DNA of 64,000 nucleotides from positions 1,302,001 through 1,366,000 of the forward strand of contig CAWBFN010000001.1 in the NCBI GenBank assembly GCA_963788125.1, given 5' to 3'. The first letter of the stretch is position 1. Every line of letters starts with the position of its first letter. This DNA is from Bog-473 sp963788125 (GTDB lineage Bacteria; Actinomycetota; Acidimicrobiia; Acidimicrobiales; RAAP-2). Position numbers and translations under genes: made by a program. This document shows positions 43,131 through 52,752 of this stretch, piece by piece. Under the pieces are notes generated by a model. The model was not told the DNA's origin. It ran no database searches and saw only the letters and a list, made by a program, of their open reading frames with translations.

Positions 43131-44912
43131 ATGGCAGATAGCGGGAGCACGATCGACCTCGTCACGGCGGAGGTCATCCGCTCGGGTATGGAGACGGTCT
43201 GCTTTGAGATGGCCACGTTCGTGTCGCGAACGGCGACCACGCCCATCCTCAACCAGAGCAACGAGCGTAACGCGACCATTCTGGACGCGAGGGGTCGCCT
43301 GTCCGCCCTCTCCGTCGGGATCCCGCAGTTCATGCTGAGCTCGACGCTTCCGATTCAGTTCAGCATCGAGTTCTTCGGCGACGACCTCAGGCCCGGAGAC
43401 GTCATCGTGGCCAACGATCCCTACCACGGCGGCGGGCATCTGCCCGACTTCAATGTGTTCTCCCCGGTCTTCTCCGACGACGGGGAGCTGCTCCTCATCG
43501 CCTCCATCCAATGCCACCACGGCGACACCGGGGGTGCCGTCGCCGGCGGCTACAACACGATGGCAAAAGATATCTACGCCGAGGGCACTCGATACCCACT
43601 GCTCAAGATCATCGACGGTGGTAGAGAACGCCGTGACGTCGTGCTCACCATGCGAGCCAATAATCGCCTTCCCGGCTTCATTGGGGACCTGCGATCGCAG
43701 ATCGGTGCCGCACAACTCGGAGCGAGGCGCCTGGGCGAGCTCGTCCACCGCTACGGGACGGAGACGATAAAGGCGGCCGTGGACCACACGATCGCCGACG
43801 CCCACCGGCGGTTCTCCGAGGAGATCGCCGGATGGCCCGATGGGACCTACGTCGCCGACGTGTACGTCGATAGCGACCCGCAAGGCAACCAAGACCTGCA
43901 CGTTCACGTCGCGGTGACCGTGCAGGGTGACCGACTGATCATCGACTTCGCAGGGTCCGACGAACGACCCGAGATCTCGGGTTGGTCGACCTTCGGCAAC
44001 ACACGGGGGAACGCGATCGCACAGCTGGCCAGCCTGGTCGATCCGACCATCCCGAAGAACGAGGGGTTCTTCGACTGCGTCGAGCTTCGCGTTCCGCTCG
44101 GCTGTTGCCTCAATCCGACCGAGGGCAAGCCGGTCAGCAGTGGCACTCATCATCCCGGTGTCGAAGTCGGCGACGCCATCGCACTGGCCATGTCCCAGAT
44201 CATTCCTGATCGCTGTGCGCCACAGACGTACAAGTTCGGTAGTCCCCGTCAGATGTGGGGAGACCACGATCTCCGGTCCGGCGGCCCCTTCTTCGACCAT
44301 GGAGGCGAGGTCAGTGCTGGCTGGGTCAATGGCGTCAACGGAGTCGACGGTTGGGGCGCAATGGCCGCGGCAATGGGTAACCTGATTAAGGCCGAAGCAG
44401 AGTTCAACGAGGGGCTCTTTCCCCACCTCCTGCGAAGTCGCAACTACATAACGGATTCGGGCGGCCCGGGAAAATTCCGAGGCGGATGCGGCAGCCATTT
44501 TGTCAAAGAAGCCCGTACTCCCACCTATGTGAGCCAGTACATCGTCAACCAACGGCACATTCACCCCGGCATCGCCGGTGGCGAGCATGGGAGCCCGGAC
44601 TCTTGCACCTTGAGCCCGGGGAGCGATCGGGAGGTGATCGTCTCGCCGGCCGTGACCGGACACCTGCTGGAGGCGGGCGACCAGCTCGTCTACGACTTCG
44701 GTGGCGGTGGCGGTTGGGGTGATCCACTGGAGCGAGAGACGTGGCGCGTCCTTGACGACGTGTGGGACGAGTACGTCTCGGTCGAGGGCGCCCGGCTCGA
44801 GTACGGGGTCGTCGTCACCGGCTCCCTGGAAGAGATGAACCTGGCGGTTGACGAACCCGCCACGGCCACGCTGCGCTCGGAGCTCAGGGAAAAGCGCGGC
44901 GGCGACTCGTGA
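43131..44912 (+). CDS. hyuB: Hydantoinase B/oxoprolinase-family protein (HyuB-like)
   Basis: The 593-residue protein has the HyuB pattern: NERNATILDARGRL, PGDVIVANDPYHGGGHLPDFNVFSPVF, CHHGDTGGAV, and a C-terminal half with SGTHHPGVEVGDAI and GGPGKFRGGCG. HyuA and HyuB form ATP-dependent complexes that open hydantoins, 5-oxoproline or lactams, or carboxylate ketones. It lies first in a pair with HyuA, whose GTG overlaps this stop by 4 nt. The glycine-rich GGGGGWGDPLERE near the C-terminus resembles acetone-carboxylase-type HyuB. Substrate unknown. Confidence 0.9.
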   Translation: MADSGSTIDLVTAEVIRSGMETVCFEMATFVSRTATTPILNQSNERNATILDARGRLSALSVGIPQFMLSSTLPIQFSIEFFGDDLRPGDVIVANDPYHGGGHLPDFNVFSPVFSDDGELLLIASIQCHHGDTGGAVAGGYNTMAKDIYAEGTRYPLLKIIDGGRERRDVVLTMRANNRLPGFIGDLRSQIGAAQLGARRLGELVHRYGTETIKAAVDHTIADAHRRFSEEIAGWPDGTYVADVYVDSDPQGNQDLHVHVAVTVQGDRLIIDFAGSDERPEISGWSTFGNTRGNAIAQLASLVDPTIPKNEGFFDCVELRVPLGCCLNPTEGKPVSSGTHHPGVEVGDAIALAMSQIIPDRCAPQTYKFGSPRQMWGDHDLRSGGPFFDHGGEVSAGWVNGVNGVDGWGAMAAAMGNLIKAEAEFNEGLFPHLLRSRNYITDSGGPGKFRGGCGSHFVKEARTPTYVSQYIVNQRHIHPGIAGGEHGSPDSCTLSPGSDREVIVSPAVTGHLLEAGDQLVYDFGGGGGWGDPLERETWRVLDDVWDEYVSVEGARLEYGVVVTGSLEEMNLAVDEPATATLRSELREKRGGDS

Positions 44913-47005
44913 CTCGACGCGGCTACCGCATAGGGGTTGACGTCGGCGGAACCTTCACCGACTGCGTGTTGCTGCGCCCGAACGGCGAGGTCGTCGTTGA
45001 GAAGACGCCGACCACCCCTGAGGATCAGTCGATCGGTGTGCTCTCGGGAATCGCCCGACTGGCCGAGGCGGAGAATCTCCAAAGCGCCCGGCAATTGCTG
45101 GAGAACTGCGAGTCAATCGTGCACGGCACGACGACCGCTGACAACACGATGATCCAGATGTCCGGTGCCGTGACCGGACTGATCGTCACTGAGGGGTTCC
45201 GGGACGAGATCGAGTTGAGGCGATGCTTCAAAGAAGATATCTGGGACCCCGCCCTTCCCGCGCCAATACCGATCGCCCGACGACGGTTGCGCCTCGAGGT
45301 TTCCGAGCGCCTCACGGCCGAGGGGCGGGTAGACATCCCCCTCGACGAAGAGGGCGTCCGCAAGGCGACGGCACGACTTCGTTCCTTCGGCGTTACCTCA
45401 ATCGCGGTCGTGTTTTTGTTCGCGTACCTGAATCCCGAACATGAACTCCGGGCTCGCGACATCATCCTGGAAGAGTTCCCCGATCTGGAGCTGCTCTCGC
45501 TTTCGCACGAGGTGTACCCGAAACCTCCGGAGTTCGAACGAACTTCGACCACCCTTGTCAATGCCTACGTCGGTCCTCCCATTGTTCGTTATCTGGACAC
45601 GCTCGAGGACTCTCTTTCATCTGCCGGGTTCGGGCGGGAGTTGTTGCTCGCCACATGTTCTGGGGGGGTGGCGACGCCTGCGGACGTCCGGACAAGACCG
45701 ATCGTCACGATGAGCTCCGGTCCAACGGGTGGTGTGGTCGCGGCGGCACGGGCCGCCTCAAGAACTGGGCTTGGCGATGTCGTCAGTGTCGACATGGGTG
45801 GAACCAGTTACGACGTATGTCTCATCCGCGATGGACGGCCGGAGGTCACCAGCGACTGGAACTGGCGGCACCGCTACTGCATCGCCCTTCCCATGGTGGA
45901 CATTCACGCTATCGGTGCGGGCGGCGGGTCGTTAATTCGTGCTGCGCATGGCGGGATGACCGTGGGACCGGAGTCGGCTGGAAGCACGCCCGGACCCGTT
46001 TGCTATGGCAGGGGCGGCACCGAACCGACGGTGACCGATGCCGACCTCGTGTTGGGTCGACTCGACCCGGCGTCGTTCTGGAATGGGCGGTTGGAACTAG
46101 ACATCGAAAAGGCCACAGGTGCGCTTTCTGCGGTAGGCCAGAGGATCGGAAGGGACGCCGAGGAGACCGCGGTGGCCGCTGTCGACATCATCGATGCCCA
46201 CATGGCCGACGCGGTGCGACGGGTTCTGTCGCTGGCCGGGGCCGACGCTCGAGATCTCGATCTCGTCGCCTTCGGGGGTATGGGGGCAGTGCACGCGACC
46301 AGACAGTGTGCGATTCTCGGGATGCGGCGCGTCCTGGTACCCGGTGCGGCTCCTGCGTTCTCGGCACTCGGACTTCTCACCGCTGACCACGTGATCGATG
46401 ACACGCGAAGCCTCGTCAATGGGTGGCGCGAGATAGACGTCGACGTGCTCACTCGCCTGGCCGAGGAACTGCAAGACGCCGCGTCCAGAAAGCTCGAGCA
46501 CGCTGGCGTTGCCACAGAGAACCGGCGCTACGAATGGCGACTCAATCTTGTGTACCCGGGCCAGACCTTTGACGTCCCAATTCCCATCGAAAAGCTCGAT
46601 GCACGCCCCATCACGCGCGACACGGTCGCCGCTGCAGCCGAGGAGCTGCATCGGCGAAACGAAGCTGCCCGCCTCATCGAAACCCGCTCGCAGGAACCTG
46701 TTGTGCGCGGAATCCGCCTCATCGCCACGGGGCTCGTGGACCAACCCGTGCTCGCGCCCTCCGAGGAAAGAGGCGAACCGGTCCCATCCAGCTATCGAAG
46801 GGTGTACGCCGGATCGGAGTGGATGGACGAGGTTCCCGTCTACATCGCAGATTCCATTGGGCTCGGCACCACCATCGCAGGACCGGCACTCATTCAAAGT
46901 CCATTCACCACTGTGGTGTTGGCCGACGGAGACATCGCAACCGCTCATCCGGCCGCCGACATTCTCATTGAAGTCGCCTCGAATGATGACGGAGGTTCCA
47001 GGTAG
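44909..47005 (+). CDS. hyuA: Hydantoinase A/oxoprolinase-family ATPase subunit (HyuA-like)
   Basis: The 698-residue protein has the actin/hsp70-like ATP-binding start IGVDVGGTFTDCVLLRPNGE, a Gly-rich GTTTADNTMIQ, STTLVNAYVGPPIVRYL, SSGPTGGVVAAARAAS and VSVDMGGTSYDVCLI. These are the phosphate sites of the HyuA fold. It uses ATP to activate the substrate for the partner HyuB. Start GTG at 44909 overlaps the HyuB stop (GTGA). The full length fits the family, and no insertion or gap is seen. An enoyl-CoA hydratase follows 135 nt downstream. Confidence 0.9.
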   Translation: MTRRGYRIGVDVGGTFTDCVLLRPNGEVVVEKTPTTPEDQSIGVLSGIARLAEAENLQSARQLLENCESIVHGTTTADNTMIQMSGAVTGLIVTEGFRDEIELRRCFKEDIWDPALPAPIPIARRRLRLEVSERLTAEGRVDIPLDEEGVRKATARLRSFGVTSIAVVFLFAYLNPEHELRARDIILEEFPDLELLSLSHEVYPKPPEFERTSTTLVNAYVGPPIVRYLDTLEDSLSSAGFGRELLLATCSGGVATPADVRTRPIVTMSSGPTGGVVAAARAASRTGLGDVVSVDMGGTSYDVCLIRDGRPEVTSDWNWRHRYCIALPMVDIHAIGAGGGSLIRAAHGGMTVGPESAGSTPGPVCYGRGGTEPTVTDADLVLGRLDPASFWNGRLELDIEKATGALSAVGQRIGRDAEETAVAAVDIIDAHMADAVRRVLSLAGADARDLDLVAFGGMGAVHATRQCAILGMRRVLVPGAAPAFSALGLLTADHVIDDTRSLVNGWREIDVDVLTRLAEELQDAASRKLEHAGVATENRRYEWRLNLVYPGQTFDVPIPIEKLDARPITRDTVAAAAEELHRRNEAARLIETRSQEPVVRGIRLIATGLVDQPVLAPSEERGEPVPSSYRRVYAGSEWMDEVPVYIADSIGLGTTIAGPALIQSPFTTVVLADGDIATAHPAADILIEVASNDDGGSR

Positions 47006-47140
47006 GTGGTCGACGTCGCAACCGACATGTCCTTTCCTCCCTGACCAGCGAACCTTCGAGATCGTCCAGAATAACGGTCGTTCCCGAGCCGGCAAGGCAC
47101 ACCATCACGCCCCCATCAGGGCCCGAGAGAGTGAGATGAC

Positions 47141-47977
47141 ATGACTATTCACTATGAACAGCGCGGATACGTCGCGCTCGTCACCATCGACCGCCCGGAG
47201 CGCAGGGGGGCGATGAACAATGAGGCCTATACGCAGCTCGCCGATGCCTGGCGCAAGGTCGCAAAGACAAAGACGGTGCGGGTAGCCGTTATCACGGGAG
47301 TGGGCGATTCCTACTGCTCGGGCGCCGACCTCAAGGAGTTGATCCCAGAGGTGGCGAATTCCGTACGGGCTCGTAGTGCCAGCGGCGAATCAGCCAGTGA
47401 GGGAGAGATCGGGGATCACCGTGGACCGGATTTTGAGGGGGTTCCCGATGGGTCCCTGGCGGTCTTGCGGGGTATCGACTTCCCCAAGCCGATCATTGCC
47501 GCAGTGAACGGTCCGTGTGTCGCGAGTGGTATGGAGATGTTACTGGGAATCGATATCCGCTTTGCGAGCCCGGACGCCGTGTTTGGTCTGCCGGAAGTTT
47601 GTCGGGGCTTGCTGGCACGTGGAGGCAGCACCGTGAGACTGCCGCGTCAGGTTTCCTTTGCGGCGGCGATGGACTTCCTTCTGACCGGCCGCTACGTTTC
47701 GGCGCATGAAGCGGAGCGGATGGGGCTGATCAACCGTGTGGTGGATAAGTCCGAACTCCTCGATACGGCGATGGCTACGGCCGAGTTGATCGCCTCCCAC
47801 TCACCGACGGCGGTATCTGCGACAAAGATGAGCGTTATTGAAGGTCTGAAGGTGGACATGAACACCGCGTATGCAATCGAGAACAGCTATGGAGACGCAG
47901 TGTTCGCCAGTGATGACGCGATCGAAGGGCCCAAGGCGTTCCTGGAGAAGCGAGCCCCCCACTGGGCCGATGTATGA
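47141..47977 (+). CDS. Enoyl-CoA hydratase/isomerase-family protein
   Basis: The 278-residue crotonase has the substrate-site strand VAVITGVGDSYCSGADLKEL and the oxyanion loop NGPCVASGMEMLLGIDIRFAS. The first catalytic Glu (GMEM) is kept and the second, exactly 20 residues later (FGLPE), is also present. That fits a hydratase rather than a degenerate member. It likely hydrates an enoyl-CoA of the local pathway. GAGA precedes the ATG at 47141. Its stop overlaps the next gene's ATG by 4 nt (ATGA). Confidence 0.9.
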   Translation: MTIHYEQRGYVALVTIDRPERRGAMNNEAYTQLADAWRKVAKTKTVRVAVITGVGDSYCSGADLKELIPEVANSVRARSASGESASEGEIGDHRGPDFEGVPDGSLAVLRGIDFPKPIIAAVNGPCVASGMEMLLGIDIRFASPDAVFGLPEVCRGLLARGGSTVRLPRQVSFAAAMDFLLTGRYVSAHEAERMGLINRVVDKSELLDTAMATAELIASHSPTAVSATKMSVIEGLKVDMNTAYAIENSYGDAVFASDDAIEGPKAFLEKRAPHWADV

Positions 47978-49018
47978 GGCTCAACGCCGCCGTGCAGGGC
48001 GTTCCCCTCTTGGAGCTCCGTGAGCTCGTAGCCAACCTGGAGCGGGCCGGCTGCCATGGGGCCTATTTTGCCGAGATCTCCCACGACCCGTTCCTTGCCG
48101 TCGCCGCCAGCGCGGGCGCGACCCGGATGACTCTCGGTACAGGAATTGCCCTGGCATTCCCGCGTGGGCCGACGTCGCTTGCCTACGCGGCCCACGACCT
48201 GACCGTGGCTACTGGTGGCGCGTTCGTACTCGGTCTCGGCCCCCAAGTGAGAGCCCACGTGGAACGCCGATTTGGCATCGAGTGGGGGCAGCCGGTGAAG
48301 CGGATGGGTGAGGTGGTTCACGCAATCCGCGCCATTTGGGACTGTTGGGAGAGCGACAGCGATCTGCGCTTCGACGGCGAGTTTTACCGGCTTTCGCTGA
48401 TGCCTCCCGCCTTCCGGCCCGAGCCGTCGCCGTACCCGACGGCACCGATCTATCTCGCGGCCGTGGGTCCCGCCATGGCCCGTCTCGCCGGAGAGGTGGC
48501 GGATGGTCTGTTCGTTCACGCGTTTTCAACGCCGTCCTATGTCCGTCGCGTCATCCTCCCCGCCGTCGAAGAAGGGTTGGCGCTCTCGGGTCGAAACGCG
48601 GAAGGACTTCCAGCTGTGCTACTCCGCCTTCGTTGCTCATGGCACGACAGCCGCTGACGTGGACGAGGCACGACGGGAGATGCGCCGGGGAGTGGCGTTT
48701 TACGCTTCAACTCCCGACTACCGGCGGGTGCTCGAGATCCATGGCGTCGGTGATCTTCAACCCAGACTGCAGCGCATGGCGAAGGATGGGGCCTGGGAAC
48801 GTATGGCCGGGGAGATCAGCGACGAGGTCCTTGACCTTTTCTGCATCTCCGGCGACGCAGACGAACTGTGTGGGCAGATCCGCGAGCGATGGGGCGGCGT
48901 CGTCGACCAGATCTCCCTACCGTGCGGCGTCTGGACGGCTCATATGGACGATACTGCGTGGATCGCGGCGACCGCCGATCTGTGTCACGAGCAGGGGGGC
49001 GGCATAGCCACCCGATAA
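47974..49018 (+). pseudogene. LLM-class oxidoreductase gene broken by one extra base
   Basis: The start frame gives RLNAAVQGVPLLELRELVANL, FVLGLGPQVRAHVERRFGIEW and GLFVHAFSTPSYVRRVILPAVEEGLALSGRNAE, typical of TIGR03617-type LLM proteins. From about 48604 the expected continuation (DFQLCYSAFVAHGTTAADVDEARREMR, FYASTPDYRRVLEIHG, DEVLDLFCISG) is in another frame and runs to 49018. One surplus G in GAAGGAC at 48601-48607 accounts for this. Either it is a true frameshift or a sequence error. The intact product would be about 348 residues. Its ATG overlaps the enoyl-CoA hydratase stop. Confidence 0.78.
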
Positions 49019-49026
49019 GGGCGTCG

Positions 49027-51216
49027 TCAGTTTCTTGCGGGAGTAAAGGCCACGTCGGCCCTTGGAACTCCCTCCCATTTGGCGAAGGAACGTATGGCGC
49101 GAAGCGGTCCAACCGTGGCATCCTCCACACGGAAGAAGAACTCGTTCTCAATCAGCAGGGGGGCGGTGAAGACGTCGTCGCGCCCCAGCACCGCCACCGC
49201 GGACGCACCCAACTCCGTCAGACGGGTCACCGCCTTCTCCATGCTCAACTCGCCAAAGAGTCGTTGCCCGGCCACAGCGAGATCCTCGTCCCGAACTGCG
49301 ACCGTATGCGTCAACCTCTCCATCTGATCGCGCGACGAGATCACGGCGATCCACCCGTCACTGCACCGGTAAAGTCGGTGCCAGGCCGACTCACCTAAGA
49401 AATCTGGCGCTCCCACCATGGGCGCCGAGCTCCCGCAGAAGGTTGTGAATTCGGCTCCCTGAAAGGCAAGGGAGGTCCGCGCCAATGAGACCTTCACGCT
49501 TTGACCCACTCCGATACGCGTTCGAGCAAAGAGGGCGGCTATCACTCCGAGTGCCAGTAGTGTTCCACTGCCGACGTCGTGTACACCAGGGGCCTGAATC
49601 ACCGGGTCTCCGTTGCCGCCTTGGGCGGCCATCAAGCCGCTCCGGGCCTGGACCAAGGGATCGAATCCCGGGGTGTCTCGAAGCGGTCCCGCACCCCACG
49701 CACCGATGCTACCGCTGATGATCGCGGGATTGATCCTGGCGAGCGAGTCGTGGTCGATGCCTAGCCGCTCGGCCACGCCATCCCGCATATTTGCGACTAC
49801 CACGTCGGAATCTCGCACCAATCCGTAGAGCTCCTCCATGCCCGTAGATGTCTTCAGGTCGGCCGTCACTAGCTTCTTGTCCCTGTTCAGCGCAGAGTAC
49901 GAGGCAATGCCCAGTCGGAACGGGTCACCAGTGGGCGCCTCGACCTTGTACACGGTCGCGCCGAAATCTTGAAGAAGGGTGGAGACTAACGGGCCCGACA
50001 GATAGGAGCTGAGGTCCAACACTCGGATCTCCTCGAGTGGAAGCGCCGGCGGTGACATGTCGCGCACCGCTTCGCGCTCCGCGAATGGCTCGCTCCACAC
50101 TTCGCCTCGATCAACAACCGCCCTACCGTCGGGGAGCCACGCAACCTTGCCCGGCGTCCGCTGAAGATGAATTGATACGTCCGGGAGTCGTACCTCACCC
50201 ACGTAGCTGTGGGGCAGCGAAATCAGCATATCTTCGGCTATGACTGTCTCGCTTGTAGCCCACTCTTCCCTTACTTGAATCGGCCCATTTGGGACCCGAG
50301 CCGTGTTGAACGCCTCCTGCCATTCCGATCGATCTCGCTCCATCATTCGCTCAGCGATTTTGCTGCTCACCATTTCGTTCATTTCAGGTCTACGTATGTT
50401 TGCGAACTCTCCCTCAATTCCCGGAAGCAGCATCACGTCGATCAGCTCCATGACATTGAGGGCGGTGATGAAAAATGGAGTCGTCAGCGCCGCCAGGAAT
50501 AGCCAGGCTCCGTCACGACAGCGGTACATTCGAAAGTTGGCGGGACCCCACGCAGCCTGTTTCGGACCGCTGAACGGGCGGATCATTCCGGGAAGGTCGA
50601 CCATGATCGGCAGATTCAAGGCCGACACGGCGTGAAGCCCAGAGACGGTGACCGCGCCACCGGAACCCCGTCTTTCACGCCTCAGTAGGGCCGCTGCCGC
50701 CGCGGATGCGGCCAAAGCACCCTGCTCATAGCCGATTATTGGAACAACGGGTGCGACAGGCTGCTGCGCCGCCCCGGGCTGTTGGTCCGCCATGCCCGTC
50801 CACGCCGCCAGAAGAAGTTCATCGGACGGAAGAGCCGACACAGCCCCTCGTGGCGCGTGGGGAGGCATCCACACATGGACAAGGCGCGGATCGGCCGCAC
50901 ACAGTGTTTCCGCATCACACGAAAGCTCGGCCAATCGTGTCGCCGATCCGTCGATGACGAGGATGTCTGCGCGGACGATCAACGCCTGGACCAGTCGCCG
51001 TCCCTCCAGTGTCACCGGGTCACTGTCGATTATCCGCTTGCCTCTGTTGGCGAAGATGTAGGCAGCGCTCAGCCTCTGCGCGTTGCCCGCTTCGACACGG
51101 AGTACGTCCGCGCCGAAATCGGCAAGGTACATCGAAGCAATGGCTCCAGGCGTCGAACTCGTCAGATCAAGCACACGGATTCCCGCAAACGCAGGTGGAC
51201 CTAGGTCCTCAGTCAT
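49027..51216 (-). CDS. Double-domain CaiB/BaiF-family CoA-transferase
   Basis: The 729-residue protein has two class III CoA-transferase domains in tandem. Domain 1 starts GIRVLDLTSSTPGAIASMYLADFGADVLRVEAG. Domain 2 starts at about 398 with IRVLDLSSYLSGPLVSTLLQDFGATVYKVEAP. In domain 2 the catalytic Asp motif (VHDVGSG, about Asp546) is kept. In domain 1 the same place reads IGYEQG without Asp. Single-domain members are usually about 400 residues. Tandem chains may copy heterodimeric CoA-transferases such as benzylsuccinate CoA-transferase. It transfers CoA between acids. Confidence 0.86.
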   Translation of the reverse strand: MTEDLGPPAFAGIRVLDLTSSTPGAIASMYLADFGADVLRVEAGNAQRLSAAYIFANRGKRIIDSDPVTLEGRRLVQALIVRADILVIDGSATRLAELSCDAETLCAADPRLVHVWMPPHAPRGAVSALPSDELLLAAWTGMADQQPGAAQQPVAPVVPIIGYEQGALAASAAAAALLRRERRGSGGAVTVSGLHAVSALNLPIMVDLPGMIRPFSGPKQAAWGPANFRMYRCRDGAWLFLAALTTPFFITALNVMELIDVMLLPGIEGEFANIRRPEMNEMVSSKIAERMMERDRSEWQEAFNTARVPNGPIQVREEWATSETVIAEDMLISLPHSYVGEVRLPDVSIHLQRTPGKVAWLPDGRAVVDRGEVWSEPFAEREAVRDMSPPALPLEEIRVLDLSSYLSGPLVSTLLQDFGATVYKVEAPTGDPFRLGIASYSALNRDKKLVTADLKTSTGMEELYGLVRDSDVVVANMRDGVAERLGIDHDSLARINPAIISGSIGAWGAGPLRDTPGFDPLVQARSGLMAAQGGNGDPVIQAPGVHDVGSGTLLALGVIAALFARTRIGVGQSVKVSLARTSLAFQGAEFTTFCGSSAPMVGAPDFLGESAWHRLYRCSDGWIAVISSRDQMERLTHTVAVRDEDLAVAGQRLFGELSMEKAVTRLTELGASAVAVLGRDDVFTAPLLIENEFFFRVEDATVGPLRAIRSFAKWEGVPRADVAFTPARN

Positions 51217-51274
51217 TCACGTAAATTACTCGACATTGAGATCTCCTAGCCCTCGAGCTGATGCAGCAAGAGGT

Positions 51275-51856
51275 CTATTCTTGCTCTGGGTCTTCGGTCC
51301 GTGATGCGCCGACCATGATGAACGCGACCTGGCACGGTTCCTTGTCCCGATTGCGCCATGTGTGGCGGACGCCCATCTGCACGACGCAGTCCCCCGCTTC
51401 CAGCACGGTTTCCTTGCCATCGCCGGTCTCCAGCCAAAGTCGTCCCGAGATGACGATCGCGTAGTCGATTGTGTCCGAGGAGTGCACGCCATTGCCGTCA
51501 ATGTAGCGGGCGTTGAAATTCACCCCGGTGTCAGCGATGGTTCTCGCTCCGCTGTCCCACGCCTCTTCGGCAACGGGTCTCACACCGAACTCGGGGCCAA
51601 GGGTCTCGACGATGAGCCGCGTCCCTCCCGGTCCCGGAAACCAGAGGTCGGGTGGAGGGCTTGTGCCGTCGCCCTTGTACGGCAGTTCGGGAGTCTCATC
51701 GGTCGACCACATCCAGTTGACCTGTGAGTAGTTGCTCTGTGAGCCGGGTTCGTCGGCGTTGGTGAGTATCAGCTCGGCTCCACCGTCGCTGAGTACGCAG
51801 GACTTCCCGCTGCTATTCAGTCCGGTGACGACCCGCCGCCCGATCTTCGCTGGCAT
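51275..51856 (-). CDS. Cupin-domain protein
   Basis: The 193-residue protein has a C-terminal cupin: NGVHSSDTIDYAIVISGRLWLETGDGKETVLEAGDCVVQMGVRHTWRN, with His and Glu/Asp ligands, preceded by a strand-rich segment of about 100 residues. It is longer than the other cupin at 27195 because of this N-terminal part, which may bind a further ligand. AAGGGAGC precedes the ATG. A small palindrome lies at 51873-51885. It sits downstream of LivF and upstream of the double CoA-transferase on the minus strand. The role is uncertain. Confidence 0.83.
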   Translation of the reverse strand: MPAKIGRRVVTGLNSSGKSCVLSDGGAELILTNADEPGSQSNYSQVNWMWSTDETPELPYKGDGTSPPPDLWFPGPGGTRLIVETLGPEFGVRPVAEEAWDSGARTIADTGVNFNARYIDGNGVHSSDTIDYAIVISGRLWLETGDGKETVLEAGDCVVQMGVRHTWRNRDKEPCQVAFIMVGASRTEDPEQE

Positions 51857-51872
51857 AGTGTTGCTCCCTTCC

Positions 51873-51885
51873 TCTCAAGTTGAGA
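51873..51885. promoter_or_regulatory. Palindrome TCTCAA-G-TTGAGA before the cupin gene
   Basis: TCTCAA at 51873-51878 and TTGAGA at 51880-51885 are exact inverted repeats around one base, 16 nt upstream of the cupin start. It could be an operator, or a spacer feature near the ribosome-binding site. No regulator gene is adjacent. Confidence 0.3.
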
Positions 51886-51963
51886 TTTCTGTTCAATGTG
51901 ACACTTCGCCCATTGAAGCCACCCGTATTGTCCCGGCCGCATCGCTGCTGGAACACGTGCGGA

Positions 51964-52752
51964 TCAGCTCCCTGCATCTGGAGAACCCTGCACGTCTATC
52001 TCTTCGCCGAGATACGCCGCGCTGACCGCGTCGGCCTCTATCTCGGCCGCCGGGCCGCTCCACTGCACGACACCGCGTGTCAGCAGGTAGGCACGGTCGG
52101 AGACCGCCAGTACCTTCTGGGCGTACTGCTCGACGATGACCAGAGCGACACCACTCTTGGAGAGCCTCGCCATCGCCTTGAAGATGGTGTCGACGACCAT
52201 CGGGGCCAGCCCGAGCGACATCTCATCGGCGAGTACGACCTGTGGCTCGGAGAGAAAGGCCCGGGAGAGCGCCAGCATGCGCTGCTCGCCCCCCGAGAGG
52301 CTCCCCGCGGTTTGATGAAGGCGCTCCCCGAGAATGGGAAACGCCTCGACCGCCGTGTCGATGCCGGTGCCCTTGCGCCATCGGGGGATCTGCACCAGCA
52401 GGTTCTCCCGCACGGAGAGCGACCGGAAGATGCCGGCCCCCTCGGGCAACAGGCACACGCCCTCCCTGACTCGCCTGTGTACGTCCCACTCTGCGGCGTC
52501 CCGGCCGAAGACGCTGACGGTGCCCGACGACGGCCTCACCATTCCCGCCGCCACCCGCATCAGGGTGGACTTGCCCGCCCCGTTCGCCCCGAGCAGTGCC
52601 ACCGTCTCCCCCGGGGCCACCGCGAGCCCGACCTTCTCCAGAACCAGGCCGCGGCCGTAGCCCGCGTCGATCTCGCGCAGCTCGAGCGCCCACTCGGTGT
52701 TCGTCTGGTCCTGGCCACCCCGTTCCACCTCGGTGTGCACGCCTCCGCCCAC
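51964..52752 (-). CDS. livF: LivF-type ABC transporter ATPase
   Basis: The 262-residue protein has Walker A LGANGAGKST at 54-63, the Q-loop LLPEGAGIFRSLSVRENL, a standard signature LSGGEQRM near 153, and Walker B VVLADEMSLGLAP. This is the second ATPase of a branched-chain amino acid-type importer. It begins with a GTG immediately after the TAG of the fused permease-ATPase gene (TAGGTG), so translation is coupled. The first 25 residues are a polar extension. Confidence 0.9.
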   Translation of the reverse strand: MGGGVHTEVERGGQDQTNTEWALELREIDAGYGRGLVLEKVGLAVAPGETVALLGANGAGKSTLMRVAAGMVRPSSGTVSVFGRDAAEWDVHRRVREGVCLLPEGAGIFRSLSVRENLLVQIPRWRKGTGIDTAVEAFPILGERLHQTAGSLSGGEQRMLALSRAFLSEPQVVLADEMSLGLAPMVVDTIFKAMARLSKSGVALVIVEQYAQKVLAVSDRAYLLTRGVVQWSGPAAEIEADAVSAAYLGEEIDVQGSPDAGS

